DNA from: Kutzneria kofuensis | GTDB taxonomy: Bacteria > Actinomycetota > Actinomycetes > Mycobacteriales > Pseudonocardiaceae | NCBI RefSeq assembly: GCF_014203355.1 | Contig: NZ_JACHIR010000001.1 | Location: forward strand, 8,310,038 to 8,374,037 | Length of the DNA stretch: 64,000 nt | Reading direction: 5' to 3' | Shown here: positions 8,795-19,800 of the stretch, in pieces | Position numbering within the stretch: the stretch's first letter is position 1 | Layout of the letters: each line of letters starts with the position of its first letter | Position numbers and translations under genes: made by a program | Notes under the pieces: generated by a model | What the model saw: the letters and a program-made list of their open reading frames with translations, nothing else | The model's database searches: none | What the model was told of the DNA's origin: nothing

Positions 8795-11700
8795 GTGTTG
8801 CCTAACCACCACACCGTGCTGACCCGCTTCGAGCAGCGCGTCCGTACCCATCCCGATCGGATCGCCGTCGTCGACGGTGATCAGCGAATCAGCTATCTGG
8901 GCCTGGCCCGGGAAGCTGCCCGGGTCGGGGCGGTCCTGGACGATGCGGGAGTGGCGCCCGGCGGGTTGCTGGGTCTGCGGATGGCGCGGTCCTGGCGGAC
9001 GATCGCGGCGGTGCTCGGCATCTGGTCGCGTGGCCGCGGATACGTTCCTGTCGACCCGGACGCCCCGGAAGCGCGGCGTGCCCAGATCCTGGCCCAGGCG
9101 GGTCTGCGGCACGTGGTGGTGGAAACGCCCGAGGGTTACGCGGTGGACAGCCAAGCCACGACGGATGATGTCGCGACAGTCCCGGACGGCACTGCGTACG
9201 TCATCTTCACTTCCGGTAGCTCCGGCACGCCGAAGGGCGTGATCGTGAGCGACCGCAGCGTGTGCGCGCTGGTGGACGCGGCCAGCGCGACCGGCGTGCA
9301 CGAGGCCGGGACGTGGTCGCAGGCGCATACCCACAACTTCGACTTCAGCGTCTGGGAAATGTGGGTGCCGCTGCTGGCGGGCGGAACCTGCGTCGTCGTG
9401 CCCGGCGACGTCGTCGCCGACCCGGAACGCTTCGTGGAGCTGTTGGGGCGGCACAAGGTGACTGTGCTCAACATCGTCCCGTCCGTCTTCCGAGGTGTGG
9501 CCGAGTTCGCGGCGAGTCGGGGGGTGACGCTCCCGGACCTGCGCGATGTCGTGTTCGGCGGCGAGGCGATCGACGTGGCGTCGGTGCGGCAGTGGTGGTC
9601 GGCCGGCGTGGCCGATCGCGCGGTGCTCCACAACATGTACGGCATCACCGAATGCACGGTGCACGTCACCACACACGCCCTCACACCGCAGAGCATCGCC
9701 GACGCCACCCCGGGCACGCCGATCGGCAGCGCGTTGCCGCATCTGCGAGTCATGCTGATGGCCGACGGAAAAACGGTGCCGGAAGGTGAGATCGGCGAGA
9801 TCCACGTCTCCGGCGACGGTGTGGCCGACGGATACCTGAACCGACCGGACCTGACGGGGCAGCGGTTTGTCCGCGTCGAGGAGGACGGGTTCGCCCGGAT
9901 CTGGTACCGCAGCGGAGACCTGGCCCGTCTGCTTCCCGACGGATCGCTCGTGTACCTCGGCCGGTCGGACGACCAGGTCAAGATCCGGGGAATCAGGGTC
10001 GAGCCGGGGGAGACCGAGACGGCGCTCCGATCACACCCCGAGGTGGACCGCGCGGTTGTCGTCGCCGTCTCCGCCGTGGACGGCGCACTGGAACTGGCCG
10101 CCGCGATCACACCGTCCGATGTGGACGGACCGAGGCCGGACGAGGCGGCGCTGCGCGACCATCTCCTGGCCCGGCTGCCGGCCGCCTTCGTTCCGGTCAC
10201 GCTCAAGTGGTTCGACCGGTTACCCGTCACCGAGAGCGGAAAGATCGACCGGGCGCGACTGTCCGCCGAGTTGGTGTCGGCACGGCCCGCGCGTGTTGCG
10301 GCTTACGCGGACGGGCTCGACCGGCTATGGCACGACGCGGTCGGGGAGTGGCAGGACGCGGATGCCGGGTTTCTCAGCCTCGGTGGCCATTCCCTGACGG
10401 CCGCGCGCCTGGTCTCCGTACTCGACGACCAGTTCGGCGTGCGCCTTCCACTACGCAAGCTGTTGCAGGACAACATGTCGCTCAACGACCTGCGCGGCGA
10501 AGTCGGACACCTGCGGGAGCGGCCACGTGCCACCGTCACGGCGAGTTCGGGGCGGACCCGATGGAGGTTGACTTCCACTCAGCGGCGGATGTGGGTGCAG
10601 GACCGCATCGACCCGGATCCCGCTGCCTACAATGTTGTCGCGGCACTGCTGTGCCCGTCCGCCACGGATGTGGACGGGATCGTCGGCGCGTTGACCGACA
10701 CGGCGGATCGACATGCCGCGCTGTGCGCCCGGGTCGAGCTCGACGCGGACAACACGCCCGTGTGGGTGCGGGATGACAGCCCGCTGTCGGTGCAACGCCG
10801 GACGGTCGAGCACGACGTCGACGACGAGGCTGTGGCCGAACACGCGCGGGCCCTCGGTGCGCAGTCGATCGACCTGGTGGGCGAGAGGCCGTTGCGTCTC
10901 GGGATCGTCCATCGCCCCGGCACCCCCGGCGTGGGCATTGTGTTGTCCCTGCACCACATCGTCGCCGACCAGCGTTCCGTCGAAGTGTTCTTCGACGACT
11001 TCGCGCGGGTGCACCGGGCACGCTCGACCGGAGTTCAACCGGATCCGCCGCCGGCCGCACCCGACACCGAGACCGAGCTTCGCGCGCCCGACTCCGAGAA
11101 GCTCACGCACTGGGTGCGGATGCTGGCGGACGCGCCTGACGGCATCGCGCTGCCATTCCGTGCGGGCGACGGCACGTCGGCCGGACATCGCGGCCATGTC
11201 AGCCGGACGTCCCTCGGCGCGGAGGTCAGCGCGAGCGTCGACCGGACCGCGGCCGGTGTTCCCTCGACGGCCTTCATGGTGATGTTCGCCGCGCTGAGCG
11301 TGGTACTGGCCCGGTGGTCGGGACAACGGACCCTCGTGTTCGGTGTGCCGGCGTCGCACCGCGGCTCGGCGGAGGACCACGACCTGGTCGGCTTCATGCT
11401 GGACACGCTGGCGGTACGGCTGGATCCAGCCGACGACATGTCCGTGGTGGACCTGGTCCGCCACGTCCGCGACCGCTTCGTCGAGGCGCTGGAGCACCGC
11501 GAGGTTCCTTTCGACGACGTGGTGGCGGCCCTTGGCCGGCGGGCCACCCCTGGGCGGACGCCGGTGTTCAACGTCTGGCTCAACGATCTCACCCGGGCCG
11601 CCGCACCACCCGTGATCGCGGGCGAGCGGGTGCGGTTCGTCGACCCGGTGCGGCCGGTGGCCCTGTTCGAACTCAATCTCTATGTCCGACGCGACGACGA

Positions 11701-13681
11701 CGGCTATCTGGTCGAGTTCGTCGGCGAGGCCGCCAGGTTGCCGGCCGAGCTGGTGGACGAACTGGGCCGTCAGTTCGCCCATGTGCTCGACGAGATGATC
11801 GCGGCGCCAGATGCGACGGTGTCGGACCTGACGCTTGCGTCCGCGCGGCCGGCCGGACGTCTCGAATCGGTGGCCCACGCGGCCACTGAGATCGCCGACA
11901 TGATCCAGGATCTGCTCGCCGAGGCGACAAGCCGTGGCGCCGCGATCGCCATCGAGGCGGCCGGGCGTCACCTGTCGTACGGCGAACTCGCCGACGAGGT
12001 CTCTGCTTTCGGCGCACGGCTGCACCGCGCCGGGATCGGGCCGGGTGCGGCGGTCGAGCTGCTGGTCCGGCGCGAGGTCGGCTTCCCCGTCGCGCTGCTT
12101 GCGCTGTGGTCGATCGGCGCGGTGCCCTGCCTAGTGGATGCCGAGTGGCCGGACAAGCAGCTTTCCGCCGCCAGCAGGATCGTCAACGCCAGCCACGTCG
12201 TCGGCACCGACCTGCACGTCGAGCCGACCGGAAGGGTCGTGCGTCTGCTGCCGGGAACGGGCCACGTCCTGTTCACTTCCGGCACGGCGAGTGAACCCGC
12301 CGCCGTGTTGGTTCCCGCGACGGCGCTGCCGGCAGCCATGACGTGGTACCTGAACAGGTTCCAACCGACCAGCACGGATCGAGTGCCGGTGTTCAGCGGT
12401 GTGGCGCATGACCCGGTGCTGCGCGACATCCTGGTGCCGCTGCTGTGCGGAGGGACCTGCGTCCTGCCCGGCGGCGAGGTCCTACGCTCGCCGGCCCGCA
12501 TGGTGGATTTCCTCGACCATAACCGCGTGACGACACTGCACGCGACGCCGCCGCTGCTCAGGTTGCTGGTGGCGGCACTCGCCGACCACGACCGACGGCT
12601 GGACGCGCTGCGACTGATCATCTCCGGCGGTGCGCCGTTGGTCGCCGGGACCGTGCGCGCACTGCGGGAGCGGACGGCGGCGACGGTGGTGAACGCCTAC
12701 GGGATGACCGAGTCGCCACAGATCGCCGCGTGCGCTGAGGCGCCGAACCCGCTGCCCGTCGATGATTTCGCGCAACTGCCCATCGGCTCGGGGGTGAACG
12801 GCACCACGCTGGCCGTTCTCGACGGTCGAGGGCGACCGACAGCGGTCGGTGAGCGCGGCGAAGTCGTGCTTGTCGGACGCAATCTTGCCTCCGGCTACCT
12901 CCCGGGCTCCGGGCGGCCGGGCGTCTTCACCACGGACGGCGGTGGCCACGTGTGCTCACTGCGGACCGGCGATCTCGCCCGGACCGACGCCCAGGGCTCG
13001 GTGCATCTGGACGGTCGGTCCGACCGGCAGGTCCAGATCCGGGGATTCCGGTTGGAGCTGTCGGCCGTCGAGGAGGCGGCACTCGACGATCCCGATGTGG
13101 ACCAGGCCCTGGCCGCCGCGGTGCCGGACGGTGAGCACGATCGGTTGGCGCTCCAGGTCGTCCCCGCGGCCGGCGCCGCGCTGCGCGCCGACGAGTTGCG
13201 CGACCGGTTGCGTCAGCTGCTCCCCGCGTACGCCGTGCCGTCCGTGGTCGACATCGTCGACCAGATCCGGTTGAACGGCAACAACAAGGTCGTCTGGGAC
13301 GAGCGGCCGCCGGCGGCGGTCGAGGCCGACACCGGCGACGACGACGTCACCGAGGCGATCCTGGGGTCCATCGAGCAGACCCTGGGCCGTCGGATCGGCC
13401 TCGACGTGAACTTCTTCGACGCGGGCCTGACGTCGATGGGCCTGCTGCGACTGCAGGCCCGGTTGGCGGACCGCCTCGACCAACCCGTGTCGGTGACCGG
13501 AATGTTCGACCACACCACCGTTCGCGCACTGTCCCGGTACCTGTCCGCCGACCCGGCCTCGGCACGGCATCGCCGGTCGTCGGCGGTGGACCGGGCGGCG
13601 TTGGCCGCCGCCGGCCGGGCCAGGAGAGACATCCGCAGGCGGATCATCGCCGCCCAGCGGACGGCAGAGGAGACGGAATGA
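8795..13681 (+). CDS. NRPS: A(Thr)-T-C-A(degenerate)-T
   Basis: A 1628-residue NRPS that begins directly with an adenylation domain, as initiation modules do. The first A domain has TSGSSGTPKG near 138, and its specificity residues read D-F-W-N-V-G-M-V-H, essentially the established threonine code. T1 has LGGHS near 528. The condensation domain carries HHIVADQ near 720 (His pair and Asp kept, Gly replaced by Gln). The second A domain is atypical: A3 reads LFTSGTASEPAAVLVP, without the Gly-rich/Lys element, and A4 reads HDPVLRDIL instead of FDxS. The later core SLRTGDLAR and a lysine in NGNNKVVW remain, so substrate and activity are open. T2 carries AGLTSMG near 1543. GTG 8795 lies very close to GAGGGGG; TTG 8798 is an alternative. 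The stop overlaps the next start (ATGA), so translation is coupled. Confidence 0.93.
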   Translation: MLPNHHTVLTRFEQRVRTHPDRIAVVDGDQRISYLGLAREAARVGAVLDDAGVAPGGLLGLRMARSWRTIAAVLGIWSRGRGYVPVDPDAPEARRAQILAQAGLRHVVVETPEGYAVDSQATTDDVATVPDGTAYVIFTSGSSGTPKGVIVSDRSVCALVDAASATGVHEAGTWSQAHTHNFDFSVWEMWVPLLAGGTCVVVPGDVVADPERFVELLGRHKVTVLNIVPSVFRGVAEFAASRGVTLPDLRDVVFGGEAIDVASVRQWWSAGVADRAVLHNMYGITECTVHVTTHALTPQSIADATPGTPIGSALPHLRVMLMADGKTVPEGEIGEIHVSGDGVADGYLNRPDLTGQRFVRVEEDGFARIWYRSGDLARLLPDGSLVYLGRSDDQVKIRGIRVEPGETETALRSHPEVDRAVVVAVSAVDGALELAAAITPSDVDGPRPDEAALRDHLLARLPAAFVPVTLKWFDRLPVTESGKIDRARLSAELVSARPARVAAYADGLDRLWHDAVGEWQDADAGFLSLGGHSLTAARLVSVLDDQFGVRLPLRKLLQDNMSLNDLRGEVGHLRERPRATVTASSGRTRWRLTSTQRRMWVQDRIDPDPAAYNVVAALLCPSATDVDGIVGALTDTADRHAALCARVELDADNTPVWVRDDSPLSVQRRTVEHDVDDEAVAEHARALGAQSIDLVGERPLRLGIVHRPGTPGVGIVLSLHHIVADQRSVEVFFDDFARVHRARSTGVQPDPPPAAPDTETELRAPDSEKLTHWVRMLADAPDGIALPFRAGDGTSAGHRGHVSRTSLGAEVSASVDRTAAGVPSTAFMVMFAALSVVLARWSGQRTLVFGVPASHRGSAEDHDLVGFMLDTLAVRLDPADDMSVVDLVRHVRDRFVEALEHREVPFDDVVAALGRRATPGRTPVFNVWLNDLTRAAAPPVIAGERVRFVDPVRPVALFELNLYVRRDDDGYLVEFVGEAARLPAELVDELGRQFAHVLDEMIAAPDATVSDLTLASARPAGRLESVAHAATEIADMIQDLLAEATSRGAAIAIEAAGRHLSYGELADEVSAFGARLHRAGIGPGAAVELLVRREVGFPVALLALWSIGAVPCLVDAEWPDKQLSAASRIVNASHVVGTDLHVEPTGRVVRLLPGTGHVLFTSGTASEPAAVLVPATALPAAMTWYLNRFQPTSTDRVPVFSGVAHDPVLRDILVPLLCGGTCVLPGGEVLRSPARMVDFLDHNRVTTLHATPPLLRLLVAALADHDRRLDALRLIISGGAPLVAGTVRALRERTAATVVNAYGMTESPQIAACAEAPNPLPVDDFAQLPIGSGVNGTTLAVLDGRGRPTAVGERGEVVLVGRNLASGYLPGSGRPGVFTTDGGGHVCSLRTGDLARTDAQGSVHLDGRSDRQVQIRGFRLELSAVEEAALDDPDVDQALAAAVPDGEHDRLALQVVPAAGAALRADELRDRLRQLLPAYAVPSVVDIVDQIRLNGNNKVVWDERPPAAVEADTGDDDVTEAILGSIEQTLGRRIGLDVNFFDAGLTSMGLLRLQARLADRLDQPVSVTGMFDHTTVRALSRYLSADPASARHRRSSAVDRAALAAAGRARRDIRRRIIAAQRTAEETE

Positions 13682-16600
13682 ACGTGGGGCTGCCGCCTTC
13701 CCCGACCGCGCGTGCCGGCGAGTCGGTCACGACCAGGGAGAACTCGCTCTGGCTGTTGAACCACCTCGTGCCGGACAGCGGCGTCAGCAACATCGCGCTC
13801 GCGTTCGGCGTCGACAGCCGGTTGCGCTGGTGGCCGCTTCAGGCCGCGGTCAGCCAGTTGCTGCGGCGTCACGAGGTGCTGCGCACGACGTACCACGACC
13901 GCGCCGGCACTTTGACGCGCACGGTGTTGCCCGCCGACGAAGCTGTGGTGGACGTGGACATCGTGCAGGTCGACTCGCAACGACTGGACGACGAGCTGAC
14001 GGCGTTCGCCGCCGTTCCCTTCGAGCCGGACGGCGGGCTGCTGGTTCGGGCGGCGCTGTTCCTGTGCCCGGCCGGGGATGTGTTCTGCCTGGTCGCCCAC
14101 CACCTGGTGTTCGACGGCCGGTCGGTGTCGATCGCCACCCGTGAGCTGGTCGAACTCGTGACAGCCGCTGCCGCCGAGCAGCCGGTGCCGCCGGCGCTGA
14201 CCGGTGAGGTGCCGGCCCCGGTGCACCGGGAACCGGCGCGCTCAACCGTGGAGTACTGGCGGCAGGCCCTCGACGGCGTCGACGGCGCCAGCACCGCGCT
14301 GTCCGTCGGCGACGAACCGTCCGTGCAGTCGGATCTGCGTGGCGGCAGGATCCTTCACCACTTCGGCGAGCGGGCGCACGCCGCGGTGGCGGAACTGCGG
14401 GCCGGCCTCCGCGCCTCCGACCACGTCATCCTGCTCGCCGTCTTCCAGGCGCTGCTGGTCCGGCACGGCGCCGGCCCGGACGTGGTCGTCGGCTGTCCCG
14501 TCGACATCCGCGGCCCGGCCGACGCGGACACCATCGGGTACCTGATCAACACGATCGCGGTGCGCCAGCAGGTCACGGCCGACACGCCGTTCGCGGAGTT
14601 GGTGCGCCGGACCCGGGCCACGTTCCTGGAGGCGATCAGCCACGCCGACGCCTCGATCGACGCGGTGCTGGCCGAACTGCCCCGCCAGGTGGCCGGCTGG
14701 AAGTCGACGGTGTTCCGGCACATGTTCAACTTCATGGACGTGGGCGACCGGACGTCCGGGCCGCTGGATCGCATCGGTGCGCGCGGCGTCGACGTGCACA
14801 ACGGCTTCAGCCGCTTCGACTTCGAGTTCTTCGTTCAGCGGGGTGCCAAGGGAACGACGGTGCGAGCGCTGTACGGCGCGGACGCCTTCACCGCCGCCGA
14901 GATCGAGTTGCTGCTGCAGCGTTACGAGGCGCTGCTCACGGCCGCCACCGCGGCGCCGGATTCGCCGATCGGCCTGCTCGACGTGTTCGGCGAGCTTGAC
15001 CGCCAACTGATCGACGCGGCCAACGACACCGAGGCGCCGGTTCCGGTCGACACGGTGCCGGGGATGATCGCCCGCTGGGTGCTGGAGCGGCCGGACGCGG
15101 CGGCGGTGGTCGAAGCGGGACGGACCGTGTCCTACCGGCAGTTGTGGAGCCGGGTGCAGGATGTCGCGACGCGGCTGCGGGCGTGTGGAGTCGGCCCGGG
15201 CAGCATCGTCGGCGTTGCCGGTGAGCGCAGCGCGGATCTGGTCGCGGCGGTGCTCGGCGTGCTGCTGTGCGGAGCCGCCTACCTGCCGCTGGACCCGGAA
15301 CACCCGCATCGCCGGTTCGGCCAGGTGATCGAGAACTCGGGCGTCGACGTGGTGATCGGCGATGCCACGGCCCTCGGCGCCCAAGGCGACGCGCTCGCCG
15401 ACCTGACGACCGTGCCCTTGACCGACGACGGCTCGGCGGACCCGGCGCCCGTGGCGGTGGAAGACGCCTCGCTGATGGACGGGCCGGCATACGTGATCTA
15501 CACGTCCGGCACGACGGGCGTGCCGAAGGGCGTGCGCATCAGCCACCGCAGCCTGGCCAACACAGTGGTCCACTTCGGACGGTTGCTCGGCGCGGACGGA
15601 CCGCTGTCGACGGTGTGGCAGACGAGCTTCACGTTCGACATCTCGGCGCTGGAGCTGTTCCTGCCGCTGGCTCACGGCGCTGCCCTGGTAGTGGCCGACG
15701 ACGTGACCCGGTCCGACGGCGCGGCCTTCCTCGACCTGGTCGGCCGGCACGACGTACGGGTGGTGCAGGCGACTCCGACGAGCTGGCACCAGTTGCTCGG
15801 CGACCAGGACGTCCAACTGGCCGGCCGCGTGCTGCTCTGTGGCGGCGAGCCGCTGACACCCGCCCTGGCCCGGCGACTGACGGCCACCGGCGCGCGCGTG
15901 TTCAACGTCTACGGTCCGACCGAGACGACGATCTGGTCGACGTGCGCGGAGCTGGACCGGACCGGCGTGGACGACGTGCACGTGGGCCGGCCGATCGCCA
16001 ACACCACGGTGTTCATCGCCGACGAGTCGGGCCGCGAACTGCCCGTCGGACCCGTGGGCGAGCTCTGCATCGCCGGTGCCGGTGTGGCCGAGGGGTACCA
16101 CCGCGCCGACGAGCTCACCGCCGACCGGTTCGGCTCGCACGGCACCCATGGCCGCTTCTACCGGACCGGCGACCTCGCGCGTTGGGACGTCGCCGGCCGG
16201 ATCCGGCTGGTTGGCCGGGCCGACCGCCAGGTGAAGATCCGTGGCAACCGGATCGAGCTGGACGAGATCGAGTCGGTGCTCCAGGAGCATCCGGAGGTGA
16301 CGGCGGCGGCCGTCGTACTCGAACGCGCCGGCGAGCCCGACGCGCGGCTCGTGGCGGTGGTGCAGGCGCAGGATCGTCCCGGGCTGGCCGCCGACCTGTG
16401 GGCGCATGCCCGGGCGGCGCTGGCGCCCGCCGCCGTCCCACAGGAGTTCCGTGTGGCGGCACGGCTGCCGGTCACTGCCAACGGAAAGCTGGATCGCAAG
16501 GCGGCACTGGTGGCGCTACCGGCGCTCACGGAGGCGGTCCAGCGGCCCGAGCCGACGGACGAGCGGCTGCGGAACCGCCTGGAGCTGTTGGTGCGGCTGT

Positions 16601-16851
16601 GGGGGCGAGTACTGGGCCGGGACGACACGACCGCGGACACCAACTTCTTCCTGCACGGCGGGCATTCGTTGCTCGGCATCTCGCTGCTGCGTCGCCTTCG
16701 GGAGGCGACATCGGTGCGGGTACGGCTCGCGGAACTGTTCGCGAACCCCACGCCCCGGGACATGTTGACCAGGTTGTCCGGATCTGACGCCGGTAAGCAG
16801 TGGCCGGCGGAAGCGCCCGGCGCGACATCACCTCGTGGGGGGACACGGTGA
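13678..16851 (+). CDS. NRPS: C-A(Gly)-T module
   Basis: A 1057-residue single elongation module. The condensation domain (about 1-430) has an intact HHLVFDG near 140. The adenylation domain has IYTSGTTGVPKG near 607, FDISALEL, YGPTETT, YRTGDLARWD and a terminal VTANGKLDRK. Its specificity residues read D-I-L-Q-L-G-V-I-W, very close to the known glycine code. The carrier protein has HGGHSLLG near 994. The ATG overlaps the stop of the preceding NRPS by ATGA, and its own stop overlaps the PKS start by GTGA. The expected role is to add glycine to the chain delivered by the previous NRPS and pass it to the polyketide synthase. Confidence 0.94.
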   Translation: MNVGLPPSPTARAGESVTTRENSLWLLNHLVPDSGVSNIALAFGVDSRLRWWPLQAAVSQLLRRHEVLRTTYHDRAGTLTRTVLPADEAVVDVDIVQVDSQRLDDELTAFAAVPFEPDGGLLVRAALFLCPAGDVFCLVAHHLVFDGRSVSIATRELVELVTAAAAEQPVPPALTGEVPAPVHREPARSTVEYWRQALDGVDGASTALSVGDEPSVQSDLRGGRILHHFGERAHAAVAELRAGLRASDHVILLAVFQALLVRHGAGPDVVVGCPVDIRGPADADTIGYLINTIAVRQQVTADTPFAELVRRTRATFLEAISHADASIDAVLAELPRQVAGWKSTVFRHMFNFMDVGDRTSGPLDRIGARGVDVHNGFSRFDFEFFVQRGAKGTTVRALYGADAFTAAEIELLLQRYEALLTAATAAPDSPIGLLDVFGELDRQLIDAANDTEAPVPVDTVPGMIARWVLERPDAAAVVEAGRTVSYRQLWSRVQDVATRLRACGVGPGSIVGVAGERSADLVAAVLGVLLCGAAYLPLDPEHPHRRFGQVIENSGVDVVIGDATALGAQGDALADLTTVPLTDDGSADPAPVAVEDASLMDGPAYVIYTSGTTGVPKGVRISHRSLANTVVHFGRLLGADGPLSTVWQTSFTFDISALELFLPLAHGAALVVADDVTRSDGAAFLDLVGRHDVRVVQATPTSWHQLLGDQDVQLAGRVLLCGGEPLTPALARRLTATGARVFNVYGPTETTIWSTCAELDRTGVDDVHVGRPIANTTVFIADESGRELPVGPVGELCIAGAGVAEGYHRADELTADRFGSHGTHGRFYRTGDLARWDVAGRIRLVGRADRQVKIRGNRIELDEIESVLQEHPEVTAAAVVLERAGEPDARLVAVVQAQDRPGLAADLWAHARAALAPAAVPQEFRVAARLPVTANGKLDRKAALVALPALTEAVQRPEPTDERLRNRLELLVRLWGRVLGRDDTTADTNFFLHGGHSLLGISLLRRLREATSVRVRLAELFANPTPRDMLTRLSGSDAGKQWPAEAPGATSPRGGTR

Positions 16852-19800
16852 CCGAACTTCTCGAACCCATCGCGGTCATCGGCATGGCCGGGCGGTTTCC
16901 CGGCGCACGCGACGTGACGGAGTTCTGGGACGTCCTCGCGGGCGGCGTCGAGTGCGTCAGGTCGGCCTCGGCCGACGAGCTGCTGGCCGTCGGCGTGCCG
17001 CCGTCGGCCCTCGATCACCCGGACTACGTTCCCGCGATCGCCCTGCCCGACGGCCTCACCGACTTCGACGCCGGCCTGTTCGGCTTCACGCCCCGCGAAG
17101 CGACCCTGTGCGATCCGCAGATCCGGCTGTTCCTGGAGACCGCCCACGCCGCGCTCGAGAACGCCGGCTACGCACCCGATCGGCTGGACTCGGTCGGCGT
17201 CTTCGGCTCTGCGGGCGTGAACCGCTACCACGAGGTGTACGGCCGATCGGCGGCCGATGAGCTGCGCAGCGCGTCCGGCATGTCGATCGGCACTCTCAAC
17301 AACCCGGACTACGTCGGCACCCTCGTGTCGTACAAGTTCGGCTTCCGTGGTCCGAGCATGACCGTGCAGACGGCGTGCTCCAGCAGCCTGGTCGCCGCGC
17401 ACCTGGCCGCGCAGGCGCTGCGTTCCGGCGAGTGCGACATCGCCGTTGCCGGCGGCGCGGATGTGGAGCTGCCGCTGGGACACGGGCACTGGTGGGCACC
17501 GGGCAGTCCGCTCAGCAGGGACGGTCACTGCCGGCCGTTCGACGCCGGGGCGACTGGCACCGTCTTCGGCAGCGGCGCCGGCGTCGTGGTGCTCAAGCTG
17601 CTCTCCGACGCGCTGGCGGACGGTGACGAGATCCATGCCGTCATCCGGTCCTCGGCGATCAACAACGACGGCTCGGACAAGGTCGGGTTCAGCGCGCCGA
17701 GCGTGCGCGGCCAGGCCGCCGCGGTGGTGGAGGCCATGGAGATGGGCGGCTTCGTGCCGTCGGACATCTCCTATCTGGAGGCGCACGCCACCGGCACCGA
17801 ACTCGGCGACCCGGTGGAGCTGGAGGCCCTCAACCAGGCATACCGGCAGTTGGCCGGCGACGACTTGACGCCGGGGCTTGTCCCGATCGCCTCGGTGAAG
17901 GGCAACGTCGGCCACCTCGGCCACGCGTCCGGGGTCACGTCGCTGATCAAGGTCGCGCTGGCGCTGCGCAACGAGCTGATCCCGGCCAGCGTGAACTTCA
18001 CCGCGCCGAACCCGAAGCTCCCCCTGGACGGATCGCCGTTCGTGGTCAACGACCGGGCTCGGCCCTGGCCCACCGCGGCCCATCGACCGCGGCTGGCCGG
18101 CGTCAACTCGCTCGGCATCGGCGGCACGAACGTGCACATGATCGTCGGGGAGGCGCCCGCCGTCACGCCGACGTCGACCGATGACCGACCCCGTCTGGTC
18201 GTCTGGTCGGCGAGGACCCGAGAGGCGCTCGACGCCTACCGACCGGCGCTGGCCGATCACTTCCGCACCATGGACACGGACCGGTTCGACGACGCTGTCG
18301 CGACGCTGCAACGGGGCCGCACCGAACACGCCGAGCGGGCCGCGGTCGTGGTGACCGACGCGGCAGATGCCGAGCGGGCGGTGCGGTCGTGGTCCGCGCC
18401 CGCTCGGACCACTGTGGACACCGTCGGCTTCCTGTTGCCGGGCCAGGGGACACAGTATGCGGGGATGGCGCGCGAGCTGTACGACCGCGACCAGACCTTC
18501 CGCGCGACCTTCGACGAGTGCCTGGACAACCTGCGGACCCACGGCGCCGACGTCCGCGAGCACTGGATCGCCGCGGACGACGCCGAACTGGCCGACACCC
18601 GCCTCGCCCAACCTCTGCTGTTCGCCGTGGAGTACGCACTGGCCACCATGTGGCAGGCGTGGGGGGTACGCCCGAACTGGTTGCTCGGCCACAGCATCGG
18701 TGAGCTCACGGCGGCGGCGGTGGCCGGTGTCGTCGATCTGCCGGACGCCGCGGCGCTGGTCGCCGGACGGGCAAGGTCGATGGCCGCGGCGGAGCCGGGG
18801 GCGATGCTCGCCGTACGTGCCAGCGAGGACGAGATCGCCGCGCACCTGTCCGACGGCGAGCTGAGCATCGCAGTGGTCAACGGGCCGCGTCAGGTCGTGC
18901 TGGCCGGTGCCGAGGACCGCATCGACGCCTGCGCTGGGCGGCTGCGCGACGCCGGCATCGCGGTGCGTCGGCTCAGGACGTCACACGCATTCCACAGCGG
19001 CCGCATGCGCGCGGCGGAACCCTCGTTCCTCGCCGCGTTCGCCGGAGTCGCGCTGCGCGCGCCTCGGATCCCGATCGTGTCCGCGGCCACCGGTGCCCCG
19101 ATCAGTGACGAGCAGGCGACCGACCCGATGTTCTGGGTGGGCCAGTTGAGCCGGCCCGTGCTGTTCGGACAGGCGTTGGACACCGCGTTGGCCGACCGCT
19201 CCGCGCTGGTGGTCGAAGTCGGTCCCGGTCGCGTGCTCACCGAACTGGTGGGCGACCGAGCGGTGGCTGTGCCGTCGTTGCCGTCCGAAGCCGGCAGCGA
19301 CTGGCAGGCCGTGTTGGACGCCGTGGGCACGGTATGGCGCCATGGCACGAGCGTCGACTGGTCGGCGATCGACCAGGACCGGCCGCTGCGTCGCACCGTT
19401 GTGCCCGGCTACCGGTACGAGCGCCAGCGCTACTGGCTGGACCCGGTGGCGGCGCCGACCGAGGCGGAGCCGCAGGAGGTCGTGGCCGAGGGACCGGCGG
19501 CAGGACCCGGACCCGTGGTGACGGGCGTGGCCAGTGAATTCACCGTGCCCACCTGGGTTGTCGTCGATCCCGTGCAGGGCAACGACTTCGAGCACGGCGA
19601 CACGGCCGTGGCGCTGCTGCCGTCCGACCGGGACAGCGCGGTGGAGCTCATGGTGGCGATGCAGCGCGCCGGGTTGCGGGTGGTGCCGCTCTACGAGTCG
19701 ACGGAGTTCCGCGCGCTGCCGGACGGCTACGAACTCGGCGCCGATGTCGACGCCGGGGTTGAGCGTGCACTCACCGACCTGGCCGCGCGTGGCGTCGCCG

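Noticed and set aside
16158-18845. 895-codon minus-strand open frame opposite the NRPS/PKS junction
   Set aside because: High-GC codon bias makes long antisense frames; its translation is Arg/Gly/Val low-complexity with no motif, while the plus strand has complete NRPS and PKS domains.
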